The notes under the pieces: model-generated
The model's database searches: none
What the model was told of the DNA's origin: nothing
What the model saw: only the letters and a program-made list of their open reading frames with translations
Position numbers and translations under genes: made by a program
Assembly (NCBI GenBank): GCA_000403215.2
Contig: KE159562.1
Span: 70,276-133,948, forward strand
Length of the DNA stretch: 63,673 bases
From: Lachnospiraceae bacterium A4
GTDB lineage: Bacteria > Bacillota > Clostridia > Lachnospirales > Lachnospiraceae
Reading direction: 5' to 3'
In this document: positions 1 to 9,247 of the stretch, piece after piece
Position numbering within the stretch: the stretch's first letter is position 1
How the letters are laid out: each line of letters starts with the position of its first letter

Positions 1-69
1 TACATAACACAGATAATTCATGAGCTACAGGAAGAGTCAGAAAAACACTGGGATTTTCTGGCTTCTTAG
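1..69 (+). CDS. 3' end of an upstream gene (partial)
   Basis: Frame 1 is open from the window edge to a TAG at 67-69 and encodes about 22 residues ending in DFLAS. The next ORF starts with GTG on the last base of this stop (TAGTG), an arrangement typical of translational coupling. The fragment is too short to assign. An alternative is that this and the next ORF are one gene split by a frameshift. Confidence 0.45.
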   Translation, partial: YITQIIHELQEESEKHWDFLAS

Positions 70-848
70 TGGTACAAACTTTTAACTCACAAGTAAAGAA
101 AAAATGGCTGTCTGGAAATGGGTATAAGAATGCCCACAAAGAAAAAGGATATATAGGAGTATGGAGCTATGATGCAGCGGCATTAGCGAAAATATTGGGG
201 CTGGATGATTCCTGCTTTAAAGGGAAGAAAAATTATCCCTATGATTTGGCTCATTACAAGAATGCTAGGACATTTTCTGCCAATGCGTACTCAAAATGGC
301 TGATAAAAGTCCGGGAGAAAGAACAAGGGGCAGAGCGATTAGAAAAAGAAAAGGTGTACATTAGGGAATTGGAAGAAGATTATCTTGCACTGGGAGCTGC
401 GGCATTTTATGAAAAGTATAAGGAAAGGTTCCTGAAAGATTTATTTTTCGATGAGGCAGAGTATAGAAACTATCGAATGGCAGGGGAAGAAGGGATATTG
501 GGATTTCTTCTAGTAAATATGTTGGTAACAGATGGCTATATATTACAGATGGATTATAAGGATGGACCAGAAGAATACCTAATTGATTTCGTAAATGAAA
601 GGCTGGAGACAGACTATGGAAAGGATATGATAGAGGAGCCCGAAAGCGATGATGAATCTGAAAACATGGATGCAGAAATTGAGCTTTACGATACGAAATA
701 TGTAAAAAGTCTTGGAAGAAAATTAAAGCGTAAGGGTTTTCGATTTGTGTGGTTTCTGATTGACAGCGACCAATATTATGTGTGCATTATGCCCAAGACA
801 GCAGTTCTTGGAAAGAAATGGCATGAGATAAGATTAAAGGTTGATTAG
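69..848 (+). CDS. hypothetical protein, about 259 aa
   Basis: I do not recognise this protein. The first half is basic and helical, with a Lys-rich start and a charged helix near residues 80-105 (EKEQGAERLEKEK). A hydrophobic helix lies near residues 143-155 (GILGFLLVNMLV). An acidic linker around 190-205 leads to a compact C-terminal part rich in Phe, Trp and Tyr. The frame has a stop at 21-23 and no ATG near its beginning. The GTG at 69 is the first possible start and overlaps the upstream stop by one base, but no strong ribosome binding site is visible, so the start is uncertain. No signal peptide is seen. Confidence 0.55.
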   Translation: MVQTFNSQVKKKWLSGNGYKNAHKEKGYIGVWSYDAAALAKILGLDDSCFKGKKNYPYDLAHYKNARTFSANAYSKWLIKVREKEQGAERLEKEKVYIRELEEDYLALGAAAFYEKYKERFLKDLFFDEAEYRNYRMAGEEGILGFLLVNMLVTDGYILQMDYKDGPEEYLIDFVNERLETDYGKDMIEEPESDDESENMDAEIELYDTKYVKSLGRKLKRKGFRFVWFLIDSDQYYVCIMPKTAVLGKKWHEIRLKVD

Positions 849-930
849 CAAAGCAGATTGGAATAGTAGTTGTGGATGTGCATAACATGACCTTATTTCT
901 GCGAGTACTGTGAAATTATAGGAGGCAATT

Positions 931-1005
931 ATGGAAAATCAAACATATGTAGCATATTATATGCAGTTTAGTGATAAGTACACGACTTTACAACTTTATA
1001 AATGA
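931..1005 (+). pseudogene. truncated 5' gene fragment interrupted by an IS remnant
   Basis: A strong ribosome binding site (GGAGG at 921-925) is followed by an ATG at 931 and 24 codons beginning MENQTYVAYYMQF. The reading frame runs into the left inverted repeat of the IS remnant at 981 and stops at 1003. This looks like a real gene start cut off by the insertion. The rest of the gene is not visible beyond the right end of the IS at 1463. Its function is unknown. Confidence 0.4.
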
Positions 1006-1463
1006 TACCCTTGTTGCTGAATCAACTGTTAAACTCCTGTACGCTTTCTGCGCGGTATTTTGAAAATGCCTCATCCTGATACGGCAGTATTTTCATGGCA
1101 CAATAGGCGACGTTAATCAGATTGACCAGCATTTCAATCCCTTTACAGCTCCGCACCATGTAACTGCATGCGGTCGCTTCCCGTCCGGTTTAACGGGGAT
1201 TTTTCCTGTCACGTATGCCATATTCCCGGATAGTTCGGGAGCCAGGTCATAAATGACGGAGTCCGCCCTGGCACTGCCAATAAGGTCAGGGTTTTTGTAT
1301 TCAGCCACAAGACATACAAGGTCTTTCTTGACATACCAGATGTCAAATTTCTTTCCTGTTTTGGGAACCATGGTGTCATCAATACACAGAAAGACCAGAT
1401 GATTCCAAAGCGATCACGGCAAGCAGGAAAAGCGTTACTTTTTTTAAAAGTTGTAAAGTGGTG
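981..1463. mobile_element. internally deleted insertion sequence with matching inverted ends
   Basis: The left end at 981-997 reads CACGACTTTACAACTTT. The right end at 1447-1463, reverse-complemented, reads CACCACTTTACAACTTT, so 16 of 17 bases match. Between the ends is a degraded transposase on the minus strand. At 483 bp the element is far shorter than an IS of this transposase type, which is usually above 1.2 kb, so most of the interior has been lost. No clear target-site duplication is visible in the flanking bases. Confidence 0.7.
1022..1411 (-). pseudogene. degraded DDE transposase fragment (IS701/IS4-like)
   Basis: Read on the minus strand, the beginning holds a DDE-type first catalytic segment, LCIDDTMVPKTGKKFD. 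It is followed by a stretch like the middle of such transposases (GSARADSVIYDLAPE). After a frameshift near 1150 comes the typical C-terminus, VRSCKGIEMLVNLINVAYC and then YQDEAFSKYRAESVQEF. The N-terminus and most of the catalytic core are missing. Homology is judged from remembered family patterns; the exact IS family is uncertain. Confidence 0.65.
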
Positions 1464-1516
1464 CTGTTTTACTAAGACACTATAAAATCGAAGTTTGTAA
1501 AGGAGAAAAACATCAG

Positions 1517-2110
1517 ATGTATCCAAATAGAGAAGAAGCGTTAGATTTATTAAAAGAAGCAGAAAAGTTAAATCCAGGACCGTGGGGAAATCACAGCAGG
1601 ACGGTTGCACATTGTGCTGAAAGAATTGCAGTTTTATCCAGTATGAATCCAGACAAGGCATATGTACTTGGATTACTGCATGACATTGGCAGGCGGTTTG
1701 GAAAGAGACATTTAGGACATGTTTCTGATGGATATACTTATATGATGTCTTTGGGATATGATGATGTGGCAAGAATATGTCTTACGCATTCTTTCAATGA
1801 ACAAAAGATAGAAGGATATGTAGGTAATTTTGATACTACAGAGGAAGAAACGAAGCTTATAAGAACTAAATTACAGGAAGTACAATTTGATGAGTATGAT
1901 AAATTGATACAGCTTTGCGATGCAATCTCTGGTGCAGAAGGTGTAATGAATATTGTAGATAGGATGAATGATGTCAGGATGCGCTATGGCGCTTATGATT
2001 TGGACAAATGGAATGCAAATTTAGCATTAAAAGACTATTTTGAGAAAAAAATGGGCAAAGATTTATATGAGGCAGTGGAAAAAGATAGTTTTAAACCATA
2101 TACAGAGTAA
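1517..2110 (+). CDS. HD-domain phosphohydrolase-like protein
   Basis: This 197-aa soluble protein has the HD superfamily metal-binding pattern. It has a His in NHSRTVAHCAERIA (about residues 27-40), the HD pair in GLLHDIGRR (about 52-60), and a later His in LTHSFNE. An Asp in LIQLCDAISG (about 135-144) fits the last ligand. HD proteins hydrolyse nucleotides or other phosphate esters, but the substrate cannot be told from sequence. GGAGAAA at 1501-1507 places the start at 1517. It stands alone beside the IS remnant, whose right end lies 53 bp upstream and could supply part of the promoter. Nothing is recognisable in the 247 bp that follow. Confidence 0.8.
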   Translation: MYPNREEALDLLKEAEKLNPGPWGNHSRTVAHCAERIAVLSSMNPDKAYVLGLLHDIGRRFGKRHLGHVSDGYTYMMSLGYDDVARICLTHSFNEQKIEGYVGNFDTTEEETKLIRTKLQEVQFDEYDKLIQLCDAISGAEGVMNIVDRMNDVRMRYGAYDLDKWNANLALKDYFEKKMGKDLYEAVEKDSFKPYTE

Positions 2111-2357
2111 TTAATAATTTCCTGTTTATCGAGAGGACATAAAACATTTCAACACAAATATAAATATTTGGAATCCGTATACTTCCCCTTGCCTTACATT
2201 CATACAAATTTTCGTCAAAAGTTAAAGACTTGTTAAGAATTTATATGCTATTGATTTAGAAAATCATAAAAATAAAACAATAAAACCTGTATGAAGACAC
2301 AAGTATTCTACCTGTCCATCAGGCAGGCTTTTCAAAGAATATTAACAGGCCGGATGT

Positions 2358-3887
2358 TTATTTTGCTGCAAGCTCCGGATAGATTTTTCTTTTGGTTTCG
2401 ATCAATGCCCCCATTATACGGCGTCCTTTATCACTGACTAGATACCTTCTCGAATGAGGGATTTTCCGGATTAGCCCATGCGCCCTTAACTTTGAAAATT
2501 CCCTGCTGGTCTGGCCTTTTACCCTGGCTGAATCGGGATTATCCCTGTTCATTGAATGGCGGATTTCACGGTTCGTAAATCCCCGGATGAGATATTTCCC
2601 ATCCGAAACAGCCTCAAAGAGAAGAAACGTCTCGGCAGACCAGACATTATATCCGCTGTAGCTTCTCCCTTCCACTTTTTTTCGGGTGCAGATACTGTTG
2701 ATTTCCTTCTCAATGGTTTTTGCCGGAATAATGTTCTGCATGGAATCCAGAAAACGCTTATTTGCAGCTTTTGAAATTTCAGCATACCGGTACAGGTTGG
2801 CGATAGACTTTCCCATAGGAACCCACCGTTTGGATGCAGTGCCGTCTTCATGGTGCACATCCTTATAAACCTTGAATTCCTTTGGGTCATTGATCGTCAT
2901 CTCCACCCGCAGGCAGCTGAATTTATCATACATCTTGATACTATTAGACTTCATTTTGAATTTGATCCTCCAGCCTTCCGGGCGTTTACGGTAATCGGAG
3001 ACTGCTTCTCCCTGAAACTTATGGTGGAGTTTACGCCCCAGAAAGGAAAAAATATCAGTACAGTGGAAGTCATAAAATGCGCGGCCTACCAGGGATGGAT
3101 AAATATCCTCCAAAGCCTCCCGGCTTTTAAACATAACATCGGTAGCGTACTCGCATTGATCCACGCACCAGTGGTATCCCTGGTGGAAAGTTTTTTCAAT
3201 CGTATCAAGATAAGGGTTCACTTTATGTGCAAAGAGGTCAAGCTGTCTGCACAGGCTTTTGGAATCAAACCTGTCGGCAAGTTCCTGTGCCTTTGCAATG
3301 TCGCTGATCTCGAAAAAAGAATTATCATACATCTGGTAGGAGATGTCGTTTTCATCAAAGACATGTTTCATCATTTCACGGCCATTGATGTAGACCTGAA
3401 TGAGGAAAGGGAACCATGTCTGGAGCTTGACATGCATGAAGCCGAAATGCCTGTCAAGGAAATAGAAGTAATAGTATTTACATTTGCGGTTTACAGTATC
3501 AAGGGAGAGCAGGCCGTTGTCATGCTTTTTGGGCTGGAGGGTCTGGCAGTATTCCACGACAGAGAGGATGCAGATGAGCCCCTCATCTACCGGCTGGTCC
3601 TGAAGGAGCTGTAAGGCAGCCTGTTCTTTGGAAGCCTGAGAAGATGTAAGGTAGATCAAAGGTCGTTTTTCAGAGACAGCCATATTTTCCACATGGGAAA
3701 CAATCCTTGCAGTTACCTGATTGGCGTAAGCCGAAAAATCTTTGAGCAGCACATTCTGTTCAGATAGGAAAAACCCTTTTCCAGATGTGGAAAAGAACTG
3801 ACGGATGTGCCCTTTTATGATCATCCTGTCAAAAAAGGAAAAAGTGCCATTGATTTTATCTTTATATTGTTCTAAAATAGTGTTCAT
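2358..3887 (-). CDS. 509-aa conserved protein with C-terminal winged helix, possibly mobile-element-borne
   Basis: The N-terminus carries a recognisable FSFFDRMIIKGHI motif (about residues 17-29). The middle contains aromatic-rich segments such as CKYYYFYFLDRHFGFMHVK. The last 90 residues look like a winged-helix fold (TSREFSKLRAHGLIRKIPHS, then RRYLVSDKGRR). I recall this FDR-KG family as uncharacterised and found scattered in bacterial genomes, but cannot name an activity. AAAGGATGATCCT just before the ATG supports the start. The gene is isolated from its neighbours and a short inverted repeat lies upstream (3891-4000), so it may be part of a mobile element. No classical DDE, serine or tyrosine recombinase motif is seen. 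Confidence 0.6.
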   Translation of the reverse strand: MNTILEQYKDKINGTFSFFDRMIIKGHIRQFFSTSGKGFFLSEQNVLLKDFSAYANQVTARIVSHVENMAVSEKRPLIYLTSSQASKEQAALQLLQDQPVDEGLICILSVVEYCQTLQPKKHDNGLLSLDTVNRKCKYYYFYFLDRHFGFMHVKLQTWFPFLIQVYINGREMMKHVFDENDISYQMYDNSFFEISDIAKAQELADRFDSKSLCRQLDLFAHKVNPYLDTIEKTFHQGYHWCVDQCEYATDVMFKSREALEDIYPSLVGRAFYDFHCTDIFSFLGRKLHHKFQGEAVSDYRKRPEGWRIKFKMKSNSIKMYDKFSCLRVEMTINDPKEFKVYKDVHHEDGTASKRWVPMGKSIANLYRYAEISKAANKRFLDSMQNIIPAKTIEKEINSICTRKKVEGRSYSGYNVWSAETFLLFEAVSDGKYLIRGFTNREIRHSMNRDNPDSARVKGQTSREFSKLRAHGLIRKIPHSRRYLVSDKGRRIMGALIETKRKIYPELAAK

Positions 3888-3890
3888 AGG

Positions 3891-3998
3891 ATCATCCTTT
3901 CGTATGAATGCTTGCAGGGGAATTTAGTTCCCGATGGATTGGTACACAGATACCGTATAAGTGCATTATAGCACATGCATCTACGAATAGGATGATTC
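3891..3998. repeat. imperfect inverted repeat upstream of the 509-aa gene
   Basis: GGATCATCCTTTCGTA near 3891-3906 is mirrored by TACGAATAGGATGATTC near 3982-3998, differing by small indels. The pair flanks the presumed promoter of the minus-strand gene ending at 2358. It could be a regulator site or one end of a mobile element; neither can be decided here. Confidence 0.4.
3963..3972 (-). promoter_or_regulatory. extended -10 promoter for the 509-aa gene
   Basis: On the minus strand the sequence reads TGCTATAATG, a consensus -10 box with the TGn extension. It lies about 80 bp upstream of the start codon at 3887. The -35 region is not convincing. Confidence 0.4.
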
Positions 3999-4082
3999 TT
4001 TTTGTTTGATTGCAGCCATTGGCTGCGGTATGTTATAACTCAGAATATAGAAAAATCAAATTCAAGAAAAGAGGAATACACT

Positions 4083-6470
4083 ATGTTCTGGAGAATACTG
4101 AAAAAAGACCTTAAACGCAAAAGGGCAATGAACGTGATACTGCTGGTATTTATTATACTCGCGTCAATGTTCATGTCCTCTGGCGTAAGCAACATCATCA
4201 CCGTGACGACTGCGCTGGACAGCTATTTTGAAATGGCGGACGTACCCGATTACTGGGCGATGAGCGAAAACAAATCCTCGGACAAGGACATTTGCGGGAC
4301 ACTTGAAAACGCCTCCGCGATAGACGAGTTTTGTATCGAAGAGTTCGTCCGTATGTCCCAGTCCAATATTACGCGGGCCGGCGAACCGCTTAACGATTCC
4401 AGCGCCAATCAGATATTTGTATTACAGAGCGACAGCGATATGGGGATGAATTATTTTCTGGACGACGAAAGTATTCTTAAAAGCGTACCGAAAGGGGAAA
4501 TTTACGCTGCCCGTTTCATAGAGGAAAGCATGGGACTTAAGGCAGGCGACAAAATTACTGTCGAAATAGAGGGCGTAAGCCGCGAATTTACCTTTGCGGG
4601 CAGTTTCAAGGACGCTGTCTGCGGCACGGAATTGATGGGCATTAAAAGGTTTATCATGAACGGCGAGGAATTTGACGAATATATGTCCGACGAAACGATG
4701 AAAAATATGTACGGCGGGAAATTCTTATACATACACACCGCCGACCTTGACAAGACCCTGTCCCAGATAGCGGATGTATCCGACAGCTTTACCTTTGCGA
4801 GTGGCACGGATACACTGAGTCAAGCCTATATTTTTAACATGATAATCATGGGTCTTATCCTTGCGGTGAGCCTTATTCTTATCATCATATCCTTTGCGGT
4901 ACTGCGGTTTACCATAGCCTTTACCATCTCTGAAGAATTCCGCGAGATAGGCGTTATGAAAGCAATAGGCATACGGAACATAAAAATTCGGGGACTGTAC
5001 CTTACAAAATACTTCGCCATTTCCGTAGTCGGCGCAGCACTTGGTTTGATACTCAGCTACCCATTCGGGAAAATGCTTATAAGTTATTCCTCGGAGTCTA
5101 TTATAATAGACAGCAGCAATAACGGATTTGTAAACATTGCCTGCGCGGTTCTGACAGCGGCTGTGATTCTTCTGTTCTGTCTCAGTTGTACGGGCAGGGT
5201 GAGCAAAATGTCCCCTATCGACGCTGTAAGGAACGGGCAGACAGGGGAACGCTTCCGCAAAAAAGGCGTTATGAGCCTTGGAAAATCGCGGCTTGGCGCG
5301 ACGGCTTTCCTTGCCGCAAACGATATTGTTAGCAGTCCCAAACGCTACGCTGTCATTGCCTTTACGTTTTTTCTGTGTATGTCGCTGCTGATAATGCTTT
5401 CCAATGTCACGGCATCTCTTAAAAGCGGAAAGCTGCTGAAATATTTCGGGAATGCGGACTGCCACGCCGTTGTGGACATCGGCGACGAAGCTGTGAAATT
5501 TATGACCGTGGACGGACAGGAAAAGGTTAAAAAATATCTTGATGATATGGAGCAGACCCTTGCGGAAAACGGTATGCCTGCGGAATGTATGACAGAATAT
5601 TATATTTATACGATGATAAGATACGGCGAACAGGAAAGCAAGACAGCTATACTTCAGGGCACGGGAACAACAATGGATATGTACGAATATTTAGAGGGTA
5701 CTCCTCCCCAAAACAGCGACGAAATTGCAATGACCACACTTTTGGCAAAAAAGCTGGGTGCGGAAATAGGTGATACCGTTACCTTGTCCTACCCGACGGG
5801 CGAAACGGCGGAGTTCATCATAACCGCTCTGTATCAGGCAATGGTCAACCAGGGTATATCCGTAAGGGTTCATACCGACTGCGATATAAACTATATCGCA
5901 GCAAGCGGCTCCCCCGGTACACTGATAAAATTTACCGACGACCCCGACGATAAGGAAGTATTAAGCAGAATTGAAAAAATCGAGGAGCTTTATCCTAAGC
6001 TTTCAAGCGCTAAAACAGCGGGCGAAACCGTAAAGGACAACACCGGAGTAGGCGATGCCATAGATGCGGTTAAAAAAATGTCCGCCGTCCTTACGGTAAT
6101 TTTAGCCGCGCTTATCACCGTGCTTATGGCGCGTTCCTTTATCGCAAAGGAGCAGGCGGAGATCGCTCTCATGAAAGCCATAGGCATCAGGAACGCCCAA
6201 ATATACGGACAGTACACGTTAAGATTTATCATTGCGGTGGCGACGGCTGTACTTCTTGCGGAGCTTTTGGGTATGCCCATTACAAAGCTTTGCTTCGACC
6301 CTATTTTCAGGACGATGGGGCTTGAAATGGGCGTAGAATATACGCAGAATCCTGTGGAGATATACGCAGTATTCCCCGTTATCGTTCTTACCGCCACAGC
6401 CGTCAGCGCATTTTTGACTTCACTTTACACCAAAAAGATCAAATCCTCCGATACGGCAAGTATCGAGTAA
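4083..6470 (+). CDS. FtsX-type ABC transporter permease, 795 aa
   Basis: This membrane protein has the two-repeat FtsX/MacB layout. One TM helix sits at the N-terminus (NVILLVFIILASMFM), then a large extracellular region. Three helices near residues 250-380 include the cytoplasmic FREIGVMKAIGIRN coupling segment. A second extracellular region is followed by three C-terminal helices with the matching EIALMKAIGIRNAQIYGQY segment. The duplicated 'MKAIGIRN' motif is the clearest sign. The ATG at 4083 has an AGAGGA ribosome site; an in-frame ATG at 4002 would add residues that do not fit the family. It is followed after 14 bp by its ATPase and then a two-component pair, a layout usual for export of, or resistance to, peptides. 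The substrate is unknown. Confidence 0.85.
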   Translation: MFWRILKKDLKRKRAMNVILLVFIILASMFMSSGVSNIITVTTALDSYFEMADVPDYWAMSENKSSDKDICGTLENASAIDEFCIEEFVRMSQSNITRAGEPLNDSSANQIFVLQSDSDMGMNYFLDDESILKSVPKGEIYAARFIEESMGLKAGDKITVEIEGVSREFTFAGSFKDAVCGTELMGIKRFIMNGEEFDEYMSDETMKNMYGGKFLYIHTADLDKTLSQIADVSDSFTFASGTDTLSQAYIFNMIIMGLILAVSLILIIISFAVLRFTIAFTISEEFREIGVMKAIGIRNIKIRGLYLTKYFAISVVGAALGLILSYPFGKMLISYSSESIIIDSSNNGFVNIACAVLTAAVILLFCLSCTGRVSKMSPIDAVRNGQTGERFRKKGVMSLGKSRLGATAFLAANDIVSSPKRYAVIAFTFFLCMSLLIMLSNVTASLKSGKLLKYFGNADCHAVVDIGDEAVKFMTVDGQEKVKKYLDDMEQTLAENGMPAECMTEYYIYTMIRYGEQESKTAILQGTGTTMDMYEYLEGTPPQNSDEIAMTTLLAKKLGAEIGDTVTLSYPTGETAEFIITALYQAMVNQGISVRVHTDCDINYIAASGSPGTLIKFTDDPDDKEVLSRIEKIEELYPKLSSAKTAGETVKDNTGVGDAIDAVKKMSAVLTVILAALITVLMARSFIAKEQAEIALMKAIGIRNAQIYGQYTLRFIIAVATAVLLAELLGMPITKLCFDPIFRTMGLEMGVEYTQNPVEIYAVFPVIVLTATAVSAFLTSLYTKKIKSSDTASIE

Positions 6471-6484
6471 GAAAGGAGCTTATT

Positions 6485-7252
6485 ATGAATATTTTAGAAG
6501 TAAAAAATCTCTGCAAAACCTATTTAGTAAACAAGCGTCAGAACAATGTTCTGAAAAATGTAAATTTCACCGTTTCCGAGGGCGAAATGACAGCAGTTAT
6601 GGGACCCTCCGGTTCAGGCAAATCCACCCTGCTTTACACCGTGTCCGGTATGGACGGCATCACATCGGGGGAGGTTTTGTTCTGCGGAAAAAATATCACC
6701 GCAATGGGAGAAAGAGAGCTTGCCGATGTGCGTCTTGATGAAATGGGATTTATCTTTCAACAGATGTATATGCTGAAAAACCTCACCGTTCTGGACAACA
6801 TAATCCTCCCCGCAGCACAATCAAAAAAGAACAGGTCGAGCCGCAGGCAGACCGATGAGCGCAGCAGAGCGCTTATGCGCAGGCTCGGCATCGATGACGT
6901 GGGCGGCAACGACATCAACGAGGTGTCCGGCGGACAGCTTCAGAGAGCCTGCATCTGCCGCAGCATGATAAACAATCCCAGGATGATCTTCGCCGATGAG
7001 CCCACAGGCGCATTGAACCGAGCAAGCTCTGACGAGGTCATGAACGAGCTGCTCTCCCTCAACCGTGACGGTACGACGATCATGTGCGTGACCCACGATT
7101 CAAAGGTTGCCGCCAAGTGCAGCAGGGTGCTTTACATTGTGGACGGCGGTATCGTCGGCGAAAAAGAAATGGGACATTTTGGCGGCGGTGACAAGGAATT
7201 CCGTGACCGTGAAAGAGAACTGAATAACTGGCTTATAGAACAGGGCTGGTGA
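6485..7252 (+). CDS. ABC transporter ATP-binding protein
   Basis: A 255-aa ATPase of the MacB/LolD type that powers the permease just upstream. Visible motifs are Walker A GPSGSGKST (about residues 41-49), Q-loop FIFQQMYM, signature VSGGQLQRA, Walker B MIFADEPTGAL and switch His in VTHDSK. The 'EPTGAL' ending is usual for this subfamily. AAGGAG at 6473-6478 sets the start. The C-terminal 30 residues after the H-loop are acidic and basic with no known domain. The stop overlaps a GTG of the next reading frame, consistent with one operon. Confidence 0.9.
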   Translation: MNILEVKNLCKTYLVNKRQNNVLKNVNFTVSEGEMTAVMGPSGSGKSTLLYTVSGMDGITSGEVLFCGKNITAMGERELADVRLDEMGFIFQQMYMLKNLTVLDNIILPAAQSKKNRSSRRQTDERSRALMRRLGIDDVGGNDINEVSGGQLQRACICRSMINNPRMIFADEPTGALNRASSDEVMNELLSLNRDGTTIMCVTHDSKVAAKCSRVLYIVDGGIVGEKEMGHFGGGDKEFRDRERELNNWLIEQGW

Positions 7253-7284
7253 TACTTGAAACAATACTTGCAGGTGGTGATTTT

Positions 7285-7947
7285 ATGACCGATATTCTGA
7301 TTGTGGAGGACGATAAGGAACTGGCGGACTTGCTGACCGATTTCTTGCGCGAGGAAGGATATGTCGTATCAAGCGTGAACAGCGGAGAACGTGCCGTACA
7401 TCTTTTTGAACGATATGGCGCAAGGCTTGTGGTGCTTGACATTAATCTTCCCGATATGAACGGCTTTGCGATATGTTCAAAACTCCGGGAAAACACGGAT
7501 ACTCCCATATTGATTGTTAGTTCAAGGACTGGCAGGGAAGATAAGCTGAACGGCTATGACCTCGGCGCTGATGATTATATTGAAAAGCCCTATGATATAG
7601 ATGTTCTTATCGCTAAGATTAAGGGTATATTCAAACGGCGGTATCAGCATGATATATTATCGGCGGATGGCGTGACACTCAACCTTGCGGATAAAACGGC
7701 GGTCATTGACGGAAAGCCCGTGGAACTGCCCTCAAAAGAGTTTGCTTTGCTGGCGCTTTTGATTGAAAATCAAGGCAAAGTTCTAAAAAAATCGTACCTG
7801 TTTGGCACTGTCTGGGGCAGCGACAGCGATTCGGAGCTGCAAACGCTACATGTTCATATCAACCGCATTCGCCAAAAACTCGGTGATGACCCTAAGAATG
7901 CAAAGCGTTTGCTTACTATCTGGGGCGTGGGGTATAAGTTTGTATGA
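7285..7947 (+). CDS. OmpR/PhoB-family response regulator
   Basis: This 220-aa protein has an N-terminal receiver domain (MTDILIVEDDKELADLL, phosphoacceptor Asp in VVLDINLPDMNG at about residue 52, conserved Lys in IEKPYD). A C-terminal winged helix follows (LPSKEFALLALLIENQGKVL ... VHINRIRQKLGDD ... WGVGYKF). I chose the ATG at 7285 because it has AGGTGGTGA just upstream and starts the receiver domain exactly as in relatives. A GTG at 7249 overlapping the ATPase stop is also in frame. It probably controls the ABC genes before it. Its stop overlaps the kinase start (ATGA). Confidence 0.88.
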   Translation: MTDILIVEDDKELADLLTDFLREEGYVVSSVNSGERAVHLFERYGARLVVLDINLPDMNGFAICSKLRENTDTPILIVSSRTGREDKLNGYDLGADDYIEKPYDIDVLIAKIKGIFKRRYQHDILSADGVTLNLADKTAVIDGKPVELPSKEFALLALLIENQGKVLKKSYLFGTVWGSDSDSELQTLHVHINRIRQKLGDDPKNAKRLLTIWGVGYKFV

Positions 7948-9155
7948 AAGCTTACAAAAATCTGTGTATCGCAGTGATGACCGTATTTCTTTTACTGACG
8001 GCGGTATTGAACATATTTCTCGTGGGATCGAAAGATAATAGTGAAGGTATTTATCGTGTTGAAGCCAGGCGGCTTGCGGGTGAGATAGCACAGACGGGCA
8101 GTTATGACATTGAAAAATACCCCCACATTACAGGTGTGTTTACGGGTGACGACATCTACCGTTCCGATGAGCATTATCTTATCATAGAAGTGGGCGAAAC
8201 GCTTTATCGCGTTGAATATACCGTCGGGAACGGACAATATGGCATTGCTGCGGTAAACTGCGTATTAGGTGCGCTGTTCCTGTTGCTGACAGGTTTTTTG
8301 TATTATATCCGCAGACATATCATCGTACCTTTCAACAGGCTGAGTGATGTTCCTAAGGAGCTTGCAAAGGGCAATCTTGCCGTGCCGATATCCGAAGAAA
8401 AAAGCCGTTTTTTCGGCGAATTTACATGGGGAGTTAACCTCTTGCGTGAGAGCATCGAAAACAGCCGCAAAAAGGAGATTACGATGCAAAAGGATAAAAA
8501 ACTCCTGCTGCTCTCCCTTTCCCATGACATAAAAACACCTTTGTCGGCTATCAAGCTGAATGCAAAGGCGCTTGCCAAGGGATTATACAAGAACGAGGAA
8601 AAACAGCGTATCGCTGCCGAGAACATCAATACCCGCGCGGATGAGATAGAGCGCTTTGTCAGCGAACTCTCAAAAGCGGTAAGCGAGGACTTTATGCGCT
8701 TTGAGGTCACACCCGACGAGGAGTTTCTCAGTGTTATCATCACAAAAATAGAAGCGAGATATGCTCCCCAGCTTTCCATGTCGGGAACAGAGTTTTTGAT
8801 TCGCAAATATGATGACTGCATTCTTTCCTGCGATCCGAACCGCCTTGCGGAATGTTTTCAAAATCTGATTGAAAACGCAATCAAATACGGAGACGGCAGA
8901 CGAATTGAGATCGGCTGTGATAAAATGGACGGCTGTGAGCTTATCACGGTATCAAATACGGGCTGTACACTTGAAGCAAAAGAACTGCCGCAGATATTTG
9001 AGAGCTTTCATCGCGGAAACAATGCGGATAAGGTGCAGGGCAACGGGCTTGGACTTTTTATCTGCAAACGCTTGATGTCACTTATGGGTGGAGAGGTGTT
9101 TGCGGATATTCGCAACGGATGCTTCTTTGTGACACTGGTGGTGAAACTGGCGTAA
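7944..9155 (+). CDS. sensor histidine kinase
   Basis: A 403-aa membrane kinase that pairs with the preceding regulator. TM1 is at about residues 6-27 and TM2 about 100-120, with an extracytoplasmic segment of some 70 residues between them. The H-box is LLLSLSHDIKTPLSAIKL, the N-box QNLIENAIKYGDG and the G-box GNGLGLFICKRLM. The start overlaps the regulator stop by four bases. The sensor segment is too long for the 'intramembrane-sensing' BceS type, so it may read a ligand outside the membrane. A perfect 11-bp stem terminator follows at 9289. Confidence 0.88.
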   Translation: MKAYKNLCIAVMTVFLLLTAVLNIFLVGSKDNSEGIYRVEARRLAGEIAQTGSYDIEKYPHITGVFTGDDIYRSDEHYLIIEVGETLYRVEYTVGNGQYGIAAVNCVLGALFLLLTGFLYYIRRHIIVPFNRLSDVPKELAKGNLAVPISEEKSRFFGEFTWGVNLLRESIENSRKKEITMQKDKKLLLLSLSHDIKTPLSAIKLNAKALAKGLYKNEEKQRIAAENINTRADEIERFVSELSKAVSEDFMRFEVTPDEEFLSVIITKIEARYAPQLSMSGTEFLIRKYDDCILSCDPNRLAECFQNLIENAIKYGDGRRIEIGCDKMDGCELITVSNTGCTLEAKELPQIFESFHRGNNADKVQGNGLGLFICKRLMSLMGGEVFADIRNGCFFVTLVVKLA

Positions 9156-9247
9156 AGGAAAGACCGCTTAGCTGAGGGATCCGGTATTCCGCCTTCCATA
9201 TCGTTTCCCGCAACCCGGCCACAAAAAACGATATGGAGGTACATATA

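Noticed and set aside
2850-3614. A 254-codon plus-strand ORF inside the 509-aa gene
   Set aside because: It is antisense to the better-supported minus-strand gene, which has a promoter, a ribosome site and a winged-helix pattern.
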